From Pedobacter cryoconitis (lineage in GTDB: Bacteria; Bacteroidota; Bacteroidia; Sphingobacteriales; Sphingobacteriaceae): a DNA stretch of 64,000 nt. The stretch is taken from NCBI RefSeq assembly GCF_014207135.1, contig NZ_JACHCC010000007.1:248001-312000 (forward strand), in the 5' to 3' direction. Shown here piece after piece: positions 57,424 through 64,000 of this stretch; position 1 is the first letter of the stretch, and every line of letters starts with the position of its first letter. A program made the translations under genes and the position numbers. Below the pieces are notes generated by a model. It did no database searches. It was not told where the DNA came from and saw only the letters and a list, made by a program, of their open reading frames with translations.

Positions 57424-57850
57424 CTCTTCAGTAGTCAATTTGGTAATGGGCTTTGGCGACAGCCGAGGGGATCAGGTCAATGATGCAAATATGACCGTCT
57501 GCAACGCTAGGCTATATATCTGAAACCTGCTCTACCGATCTGGTTGATTAGGCGAAGGGTACTTTGTGGGTATGAGTTGGATTTTTTGGACATCGATATC
57601 GACCATGATGTTCAAATCCACACAAGGTGTTAACGAACAACTATTTCATTCTATGCATTGTAATTCTACAATTACTAATCGCAAAGATCATCCTCATTTT
57701 CACCGCCATGTGAAAGATACCTACGATCATTCATTGAGCTATGAATTTAAACTGCCTGATGATTCCAAAAGATCATTCCATTGAAGTTATGCTATGTCAT
57801 TTTCCAAAGTCATAAGTACGACTATAGTTTCATTGGAACAGTGATTAATG
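57424..57850. other. non-coding stretch at the right end of the island
   Basis: No supported gene. A possible frame at 57566-57784 has no coding character and no recognisable product. The region leads to the right-end inverted repeat. Confidence 0.4.
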
Positions 57851-57911
57851 CGCATTTACTCTACTAGAGATAAACTCTGTTTTTTGCACATCTCTAGTAG
57901 AGATAAATGCG
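57851..57911. repeat. right-end inverted repeat of the island
   Basis: The arms 57851-57871 and 57890-57911 pair over 21 bp with one bulged A (57903); the loop is 18 nt. Each arm contains the sequence ATCTCTAGTAGAG in one orientation or the other. It holds both the inverted copy (57856-57874) and the direct copy (57890-57902) of the left att-like sequence. Confidence 0.65.
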
Positions 57912-58020
57912 TGTTTTTATACACATACAAATACCCCAATAGAGACTGCAACTGCATCATTTGATCTGAGTTGTTTGGTGCTTGGATAAGATAATTATCT
58001 GCCAAATTTCACTGTGTAAG

Positions 58021-58188
58021 CTATTTTTCATTCTTTTTCTTTTTCCAGGTTCGCTTATATTTTAACGGAAAATCTCTACTAAGGGGTTCCTGGGTAACCA
58101 ACTCACTAATTCGTGCAATTTTCCTTAAATCATCAATAAATTTTTTTGAGTTCAGTTCGAAAGGGAGCACTGAAAGCCTTAGAGAAAT
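58021..58188 (-). pseudogene. C-terminal remnant of a gene, possibly an older recombinase
   Basis: An open minus-strand frame ending TAG at 58021-58023 encodes 55 residues with a protein-like pattern (NSKKFIDDLRKIARISELVT, then EPLSRDFPLKYKRTWKKKKN). It has no start and is truncated at the 5' side near a terminator hairpin. The KIARISELVT stretch recalls the C-terminal tail of Bacteroidota serine recombinases, but this is a weak recollection. Its sequence CTTAGTAGAGAT resembles the att-like motif (11 of 13 bases). Confidence 0.35.
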
Positions 58189-58201
58189 CTAAGGCTTTTT
58201 T
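58173..58201 (+). terminator. intrinsic terminator at the island flank
   Basis: AAAGCCTTAGA (58173-58183), GAAA, TCTAAGGCTTT (58188-58198), then T to 58201. The T-run is on the plus strand. No gene immediately before it explains it. Confidence 0.75.
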
Positions 58202-58326
58202 GTTTTCAACCCTGAAACCTATTTCCTGCCAGGATAAGGAACTTGGATTTCTTACTTATAAGATCAGTCCAAAGGAATAAAGCAGTTTGTGCTGAATCAG
58301 ATACACAATCGAAATTGTTTAAAGCT

Positions 58327-58839
58327 TTAGTTATAGTTAACAGTTACACTGAAAGGAGAAGCAGAAGTATAGACGCCTGCTACCTGGCTGCCACCTACAT
58401 TTAAAGTTGCACCTACATTAAGTGTTTGCGTACCCGCAGTTAAAGTACCTGTTACCGATGGAGTGCTGGTGAATGTGCTGACTGTCATGGTATTAGCGCC
58501 GCTTGCAATGGTCAGTGCAGATGATGGAAGTGTAATGGCGTAAGTATATGCCCCCTGGCCATTTACAGTGAATGATGCTGCGGTTACGGTTCCCGCTGTT
58601 GCCGGAAGGGTTACTCCGCCCGTTGAACTTCTGACACCTGCCGGAGTTAAGATAACTGTACCGGCAGATGCATTTACTGCCACGTTACCAAAATTCATGT
58701 CAACTGTATTGGTGATACTGATCGGTGTAACAATAGTTGCAGATGCATTAGCTGTTGCTGTAGCCTGAGCAAAAGCTGAGGCTGTAATTAAAAACAATAG
58801 TGTAAAAGTAATGCTGGCGGAGGTTAATAGATTTTTCAT
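58327..58839 (-). CDS. DUF4402 secreted protein, copy 1
   Basis: The 170-residue protein has a signal peptide (TLLFLITASAFAQ) and a DUF4402 domain: a beta-rich, Thr/Gly-rich fold opening ATIVTPISITNTVDMNFGNV and ending SPFSVTVNYN. DUF4402 proteins resemble fimbrial or spore-coat subunits and occur beside usher genes in Gram-negative bacteria. It is the last gene of the surface locus, downstream of the usher-like gene. Confidence 0.85.
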   Translation of the reverse strand: MKNLLTSASITFTLLFLITASAFAQATATANASATIVTPISITNTVDMNFGNVAVNASAGTVILTPAGVRSSTGGVTLPATAGTVTAASFTVNGQGAYTYAITLPSSALTIASGANTMTVSTFTSTPSVTGTLTAGTQTLNVGATLNVGGSQVAGVYTSASPFSVTVNYN

Positions 58840-58984
58840 GATCGGTTATTTTAGATACAATACGTGCGCTGCAGGAAGATAACGACAGAATAAAAAAAGA
58901 AGATAGTGTTAAGTTACGGATTTTTTAATGTATAAGCTGTCCTTAGTTGATGGATGTAATGGAATATGACAAATATCAACAGGT

Positions 58985-61957
58985 TTATTGTGTAGGTAAT
59001 ACCTTTTCTGGAATTTCTTTTAAGGGAGGTCTTCTCCGGGCAAAAATGAATGCATCAGGGAACCCCTTATGTTTTATTTTACGGACTATGTTTTTTGCCG
59101 CTTGTATATCATCCACACCAGTCACTATTACATTGTAATGCTGATGGGTGGAAGGCTTGATCACTACAGTATAATTAAATTCAGCTACGAGGTAATCCTG
59201 GGCTGCTTTAGCCTTATGATAAGAAAGATGGGCTACCTGTAAGGTAATGTCAAACTCCGGCTGAGGTTTTTCCTCAGGCTTCTCTTTTGCCAGAGGAATG
59301 TTTTTTTCTTCATTAACGGGGACATTTTTAGGGAGAGAATGTGTAGATTCTTTTTGATTTTTAAGGGTTGTATCATTGGCTGCAAGTGAAAAATCCAATC
59401 CATCAACAACAGCGCCTTCCCTGCTCTTTTTAACATTGAAATTTAAAATTTCGGGTATTGATTTTAAATTCAGTTTTATTAACTGAGCTGTGTCTATCCG
59501 GACAGTATAATCGCCCGGAGTTAATCCCAGATAGCTGAAATAGCCATCACCTTCACTAATTGTACGGAAGGCTACTTTATTCTCATTTTTCTTATAAAAA
59601 TTGATGATGATACGGCCTTGCCCTTTGAGTTCTTTATTGCTTTTTATATTGACTCTTCCTGATGCTTCGGCAACTACTGTGACAGGAATTTCTACAATCT
59701 TGATCTTGTTTGGATCAATAGCTATACTGAAATTATGTTTGAGCAGCTGCCATGAAATATTATCAAAGCTGGTAGGGTCTAGTTGCAGTATATAATTCAC
59801 ATAAGGTTCCAGGTCAGTTATTCGGATAGTGGTGTCCCTGGTATTCTGCTCAATACGTCCTCCATAGCTCTGCAGTTTAAGTCCCTCGGCTCTGGGTTCA
59901 CCCGGATCTCTCTGACCATTATAATTCAGATCCAGATAGGGAATGATAGTTATTCCACCTTTTCCTACACTGGTATGATTGGTTAAACCCAGGTATTTTG
60001 TCGGATGATCATAGATCAGGCTACCACTGGCAGATTGAAGAAACCGGTAATTGTCATTGGTTTTACGTACAGATGCGCTGGTTTGTGCGAATGAAAAATC
60101 ATACCGGATTCCCAATTCGATATTTTCAATGTGACTGGCTACGATTTTCTCATAGGAAAGATTTAAATAGCCTTTTTTGAAAACTCTGCTTTCAATTTCC
60201 TCTTTGAAACCAATAAATTTACCTGAACTGTATTCATATTGTACTTGTTGCGTGAAACGGAGATTCTTCAAAACTATTGCGGCTACAGAAAAGGTAGTGT
60301 AAACATATGGTGAAGTTTGTTCAGCAAAAAGTGCATAAGTATTGATATTTGCATTCAGGTTCCATATGACGCCAGAAACCAACCATTCGGTAGTGGTATA
60401 TTTGGTTGTAGGCAGCGTGATCTGGTCAAGTGTAATCCTGGTATAGCCAGAAAAAATTTTCCCCCTGAACGGAGCGGATATAATAGCTTTCCGTTCTTCT
60501 GTAAAAGTGTTATTTATAGCGTTTTGTCCTTGTTTGTACCAGGTGTCATTGAGTTCGAACTGTATTCCAGATGGCATTCTGTAGGTCAGTATTCCTTTGG
60601 TGCGCACACCATAAGTATATTCTCCTGAAAGCAGCAGGTTACTGAATAACCTGGCGGATGAATTGATAAAGGGCATAGTTGTACCAGATGTAACTGAGGA
60701 CAGGTATTCAGTTCCTCCCCCGATAGTTAGTGTCCTGGTAAGACCGTAATTGGCACTCAAACGGGAATAACGGGACCTCATGCCGTCTTCTACTATACCA
60801 GCACTGGCAGTATATTCGAATTCATCCTTTGGTAAAAAATTAAATGGAACACTGATATTTTGCTCACTTGTCCGTTCCTCTCCGGCCGGGCCATAAAACT
60901 TTAATTTGACGAGTGAACTACCATAAACCAATGGAACTTCAAAGGTGTAATAACCAGACGCATCTGACCGGACATAGCTAATTAATGTATTGTTTACATA
61001 GAGTTCCACTATCCAGTTGGGTTGAGTGGTATTACTTAAAGTATAGGTGCCAAATGAACGTCTGTAAGTTGTCGGGGCATTGGTTACCTGCATACCTACA
61101 ATCGGGGCATAAATTGAAGAAGTTGCCTGTCCGAAAATCTTACCAGCCAGAATTTGTTTAAACACGGGGTTGTCATTATTGGCAAACCGCCATAAATAAT
61201 ACTGATCTCTTTCCTGCAGGGGCTGAGTACTATGATAATTTATGGAGACGTTGGTTTCTCCACCTGCAACTATTCCACCCAGTCCAAGGACAACTCTTGT
61301 ATCAGAACCTAATTGTTTGTCCTGGGTATTCACTACAGACCAATCGGCCATGCCTAGATGAAAGGCAGGATATGTTCTCCTGATGGTAGAGTCAACCTTG
61401 ACTTCACCTTTCAGGTGACTGAGGTTGTTCCGCATCTCCGCCTGGCGCATCTCACGCATAATGGGTAATTCGAGTGAAGTGTTTAATAAAACCGATAGAT
61501 TGCGAAAACTGAATGTACAATACAGACCAAAAATTTTACCCAGGTATTCTGAATTTAAGTACAGACTGGTGGGTGTTTTAATTAGATCTTCAGGTTTGAG
61601 ATTATAAATCTTGTCCTTATATCTGATGAGATTATGGGTTTTGTCTATCAGGTAGGTATCTGGCTGATTGATGAAAAAACCACTGATCGAATCACGGGTT
61701 GCTGAAGGAGAATTAACTATTTTTAAAAAGTCAAAAATATCACTTACAGGAAGGTAAGCTGTCTGGTCATGGATAAGAGAAGAAACTTCTATAGTGCCTA
61801 TGCGCTGTACGTTTAAATAAACTGAAACCTCTTCAAAATCGGCTTGTGATTGCGCCATGCTACGCAAAGAGAAAAATAACTGCATAAGCAATATGATTAT
61901 GGCTATTCTTTTCAGCGGGACCAGAAAATGATGAAGTTCAGGATTTTTTTTAAGCAC
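58985..61957 (-). CDS. usher-like outer-membrane protein with C-terminal SPOR-like domain
   Basis: The 990-residue protein has an N-terminal signal (LKRIAIIILLMQLFFSLRSMAQ, shortened: IILLMQLFFSLRSMAQ), an N-terminal domain with YLPVSDIFDFLK, a long beta-strand-rich region typical of fimbrial ushers (LVKLKFYGPAGEE, SANYGLTRTLTIGGGTEYLS), a carboxypeptidase-regulatory-like part (YLDLNYNGQRDPGEPRAEG) and a SPOR-like end (HYNVIVTGVDDIQAAKNIV). The start is GTG 61957. With DUF4402 proteins on both sides it would form a chaperone-usher-like secretion unit. No chaperone gene is visible in the window. Confidence 0.75.
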   Translation of the reverse strand: MLKKNPELHHFLVPLKRIAIIILLMQLFFSLRSMAQSQADFEEVSVYLNVQRIGTIEVSSLIHDQTAYLPVSDIFDFLKIVNSPSATRDSISGFFINQPDTYLIDKTHNLIRYKDKIYNLKPEDLIKTPTSLYLNSEYLGKIFGLYCTFSFRNLSVLLNTSLELPIMREMRQAEMRNNLSHLKGEVKVDSTIRRTYPAFHLGMADWSVVNTQDKQLGSDTRVVLGLGGIVAGGETNVSINYHSTQPLQERDQYYLWRFANNDNPVFKQILAGKIFGQATSSIYAPIVGMQVTNAPTTYRRSFGTYTLSNTTQPNWIVELYVNNTLISYVRSDASGYYTFEVPLVYGSSLVKLKFYGPAGEERTSEQNISVPFNFLPKDEFEYTASAGIVEDGMRSRYSRLSANYGLTRTLTIGGGTEYLSSVTSGTTMPFINSSARLFSNLLLSGEYTYGVRTKGILTYRMPSGIQFELNDTWYKQGQNAINNTFTEERKAIISAPFRGKIFSGYTRITLDQITLPTTKYTTTEWLVSGVIWNLNANINTYALFAEQTSPYVYTTFSVAAIVLKNLRFTQQVQYEYSSGKFIGFKEEIESRVFKKGYLNLSYEKIVASHIENIELGIRYDFSFAQTSASVRKTNDNYRFLQSASGSLIYDHPTKYLGLTNHTSVGKGGITIIPYLDLNYNGQRDPGEPRAEGLKLQSYGGRIEQNTRDTTIRITDLEPYVNYILQLDPTSFDNISWQLLKHNFSIAIDPNKIKIVEIPVTVVAEASGRVNIKSNKELKGQGRIIINFYKKNENKVAFRTISEGDGYFSYLGLTPGDYTVRIDTAQLIKLNLKSIPEILNFNVKKSREGAVVDGLDFSLAANDTTLKNQKESTHSLPKNVPVNEEKNIPLAKEKPEEKPQPEFDITLQVAHLSYHKAKAAQDYLVAEFNYTVVIKPSTHQHYNVIVTGVDDIQAAKNIVRKIKHKGFPDAFIFARRRPPLKEIPEKVLPTQ

Positions 61958-61971
61958 AGCTGAAGGTTGAT

Positions 61972-62499
61972 TTAATTCTGTATAAAAGTTACCGAAAAAG
62001 TACCACTGTAATTACCAGGGGGGTTAGCTGGCGAAGTACCTACAGTTAAGGTCCCGCCTATGGTTAAATTTGTACGGCTTGGTGATACTGCTGTTGCGAC
62101 GAATGGAGAGCCCAGACTGGATGAACCAATATGCATACTCATTGAGCCACCGTTACTGCCACTCAAAGTAATATCAGGACCATTGCTGATGGTAATCAAT
62201 GTACCAGGTTCTGCATCTACCTGGAAGATTGCGGCCGAATAGGAAAAACCCAGATTGACCTGGATCACACTTCCGGTAACTGATCTGGAGCCATTTGAGG
62301 AAATGATGACAGTTCCTCCTGAACCACTCTGGGCAAATGCCCCAAAACTTAGCCCCTGTGCAGGATTAACATAGATGATGATAGGTCTGGGTGGTTTCTC
62401 CTGAGCATATATATTCAGCGTGCATAAAAGCAGGGCCAGTACACTCCCTATTTTGGTAAGCAACTGTTGTTTTAAAGCCATTTTGTTGTTTCTAGACAT
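61972..62499 (-). CDS. DUF4402 secreted protein, copy 2
   Basis: The 175-residue protein has a signal peptide (IGSVLALLLCTLNIYAQ) and a DUF4402-type domain (LSFGAFAQSGSGGTVIISS, then NPPGNYSGTFSVTFIQN). It is similar in length and plan to the copy at 58327. The start overlaps the stop of the gene upstream by one base (TAATG); a second in-frame ATG at 62481 is possible. It is probably a subunit assembled by the usher-like protein. Confidence 0.82.
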   Translation of the reverse strand: MSRNNKMALKQQLLTKIGSVLALLLCTLNIYAQEKPPRPIIIYVNPAQGLSFGAFAQSGSGGTVIISSNGSRSVTGSVIQVNLGFSYSAAIFQVDAEPGTLITISNGPDITLSGSNGGSMSMHIGSSSLGSPFVATAVSPSRTNLTIGGTLTVGTSPANPPGNYSGTFSVTFIQN

Positions 62500-64000
62500 T
62501 AGTTAAGAAATAATTTTTTCGAATGAATACTGCTTGAAGAAATAAAACTTACTATGTAAATCCCGCTGGCAACATTTGCGTCAATTTCATAAGTGCCATT
62601 GCCATTCAGCTTTTGACGGGATAATATCTGACCCAATAAATTGACCAGTACTAAATCTCCTTTTTGCTCATTTTCCAGATGGATATAAACTGTTAATTTG
62701 CCATTAGCGCCATAGACATTGAAAATATCGTTACTGGAATTCGGATTGATAGCTGTTTTAAGTGGTTTAAACCTGATTGAAAAACGATTGTTGTAATCTC
62801 CGGAAGAAAGCTGGATACTGGATGTCTTATTTTCTTCCAGTAGCTGATTGGTGCCTGTTTTAGCGTCGCTTAAATAAGCGTGTAATTCAAGTGGAAGATT
62901 CTCCAGCGTTCGCAGGGTAAAGTCAATTAACCCTCCTTGATTAATATTCAGCACTAATGGAATTACTGTGTTTGTATCAATTGAAGGCAAGGCGTTGATG
63001 GCTAATTTTGTAGCATCTGTAGCAATACTATATAAATTAGGGGCCTGATCACTGGTATTCATCAGTTTAATAGCATCCAGTTTAGAATCAAACCCTGTAG
63101 TTGCAATCTCCTCAGTATAGACCACAAGCGGATCAGATGAACTTGGACTGCCGGCATAACCCGCACTTAACCTCAGTAAGATGCGTGGTTTTGCAAAAGA
63201 GGGGTCATTTAAAGAAGACGTCTTATGAAATACGGGTGACAGGTTATTTACCCTGACTGCATTAGTCATTGCCAGTGTAGCTGTAACAGGATAGCTGCCA
63301 CTACTTACATGTACAAAGAAACCCTGCATAGATGCAATCACATTATTGGCAATTCCATCGCTTGAGACATTGTTAATATAACTGCTGTATGTACCTGTAT
63401 ATTGACTGGTTGAACCCGAATCAAAATAGTATATCGCATTGTCAACATTGGTTTTTGTCCAGCCGCTGCTTGCGTTCCAGTCAATGGGAGAAGGATAGGG
63501 GTTACCTACCAGATTAAAACCCAGAGTATAGGGTTGATTATGATTATAGAGGGTGGCAGAAAGTGAGCCGTTATTAACTACACCGGTTATGGTGACCAGT
63601 TTTTGAGCGGTTAATGCGCCAAAATCAGCGGCATAACCTTGTAATGGGTTAAGTACATTTGTAGTGGTGGAATAATTGGTCCAGCCCGAACTGGGCTGGT
63701 TCTCTATATAAGTATAGAAATTTGGGAATGCTGCTGCAAGGTTTACAGTACTCGAAAAAGCGTTGACTGTGGCAGCTGTAAAGGGGGAACTAAAATATTT
63801 GTAACCAAAACCGGCGGCGAGATAACGTTGCATGGTTAAATTGCCTGTAACACTACCGGTGCCCGTGCCATCAATCAGTGAGGTTTGTGTTGCTGTTGAT
63901 AATAGCGTAAGATTACCATTCGCATTTAGTGAACCGTTACTTAATAATATGCCTCCGATTTGCTGACTGCTGCCAACTGTGGTAGTGCTTCCGGTATTAA
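62499..64000 (-). CDS. large type IX-sorted surface protein (5' end outside window)
   Basis: The frame is open to the right edge of the window, so the gene starts beyond 64000; the Met at 63833 is internal. The visible 499 residues are Ser/Thr/Gly-rich beta repeats (SLNANGNLTLLSTATQTSL) and end with a type IX secretion C-terminal sorting domain: FNVYGANGKLTVYIHL, LVNLLGQILSR, GIYIVSFISSSSIHSKKLFLN (shortened: SGIYIVSFISS). It would be exported through the outer membrane and fixed to the cell surface. It is the first visible gene of the surface operon. Confidence 0.85.
   Translation of the reverse strand, partial: NTGSTTTVGSSQQIGGILLSNGSLNANGNLTLLSTATQTSLIDGTGTGSVTGNLTMQRYLAAGFGYKYFSSPFTAATVNAFSSTVNLAAAFPNFYTYIENQPSSGWTNYSTTTNVLNPLQGYAADFGALTAQKLVTITGVVNNGSLSATLYNHNQPYTLGFNLVGNPYPSPIDWNASSGWTKTNVDNAIYYFDSGSTSQYTGTYSSYINNVSSDGIANNVIASMQGFFVHVSSGSYPVTATLAMTNAVRVNNLSPVFHKTSSLNDPSFAKPRILLRLSAGYAGSPSSSDPLVVYTEEIATTGFDSKLDAIKLMNTSDQAPNLYSIATDATKLAINALPSIDTNTVIPLVLNINQGGLIDFTLRTLENLPLELHAYLSDAKTGTNQLLEENKTSSIQLSSGDYNNRFSIRFKPLKTAINPNSSNDIFNVYGANGKLTVYIHLENEQKGDLVLVNLLGQILSRQKLNGNGTYEIDANVASGIYIVSFISSSSIHSKKLFLN

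Noticed and set aside
57566..57784. Possible 72-residue plus-strand gene at the right end of the island
   Set aside because: No recognisable domain, irregular composition and no promoter or start signal. More likely chance.
44541..57911. CRISPR array or retron in the island
   Set aside because: No direct repeats with regular spacers and no reverse transcriptase gene are present.

Overview
The window is chromosomal DNA from a member of the Bacteroidota, most likely Pedobacter or a close relative in the Sphingobacteriaceae. The reasons are moderate GC, promoters of the Bacteroidota form (TTTG, about 18 nt, then TAnnTTTG), a long three-domain IspG, a fused HemC-HemD, an 80-residue ATP synthase epsilon subunit encoded with beta away from the other atp genes, lipoproteins with SCKK-type lipoboxes, a type IX secretion sorting tail, and DUF4402 proteins. 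The genus is an inference, not a measurement.

Layout. 1-2028: LiaF/PspC-like envelope-stress membrane proteins and an RDD protein. 2055-4013: ispG. 5021-14122: a haem cluster (hemA, hemCD, hemB, hemL, hemE, hemJ) with a two-component system and a TPR membrane protein in its middle. 14259-16345: an ECF sigma factor, a probable anti-sigma partner and a beta-barrel. 16471-23378: an orphan ABC ATPase, an astacin-type protease, a JmjC/cupin-like hydroxylase, and two copies of a lipoprotein plus secreted-protein pair. 23556-37482 (minus): one complete branched-chain amino acid operon, ilvE-D-B-N-C-leuC-D-(ABC ATPase)-leuB-A-ilvA. It is preceded by a leader peptide gene and attenuator too small for ordinary gene calling. 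38168-40549: a MacB/FtsX-like permease behind an apparent sigma-54 promoter. 40618-42388: atpDC. 42539-43933: an RmlD-like reductase and a peroxiredoxin. 44032-44105: tRNA-Arg(ACG).

From about 44541 to 57911 lies a defence island of about 13 kb. A large serine recombinase gene sits at its left edge, and copies of the motif CTAGTAGAG mark both edges. It holds a CBASS operon with a cGAS-like nucleotidyltransferase and a TIR-STING effector (plus two small co-directional genes), a winged-helix/nucleotidyltransferase pair that looks like a toxin-antitoxin module with a palindromic operator, and a three-gene operon matching the Shango anti-phage system (TerB-domain protein, BrxD-like ATPase, Lhr-like helicase). 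A candidate structured RNA with a good promoter lies between the CBASS operon and the toxin-antitoxin pair.

58327-64000 (minus) is a surface-structure locus: two DUF4402 secreted proteins, a 990-residue usher-like outer-membrane protein, and the C-terminal part of a large type IX-sorted surface protein that runs off the window. The most notable items are the TIR-STING CBASS operon with its uncharacterised small partners, the Shango operon, the branched-chain leader peptide attenuator, and the sigma-54 promoter with upstream inverted repeats.
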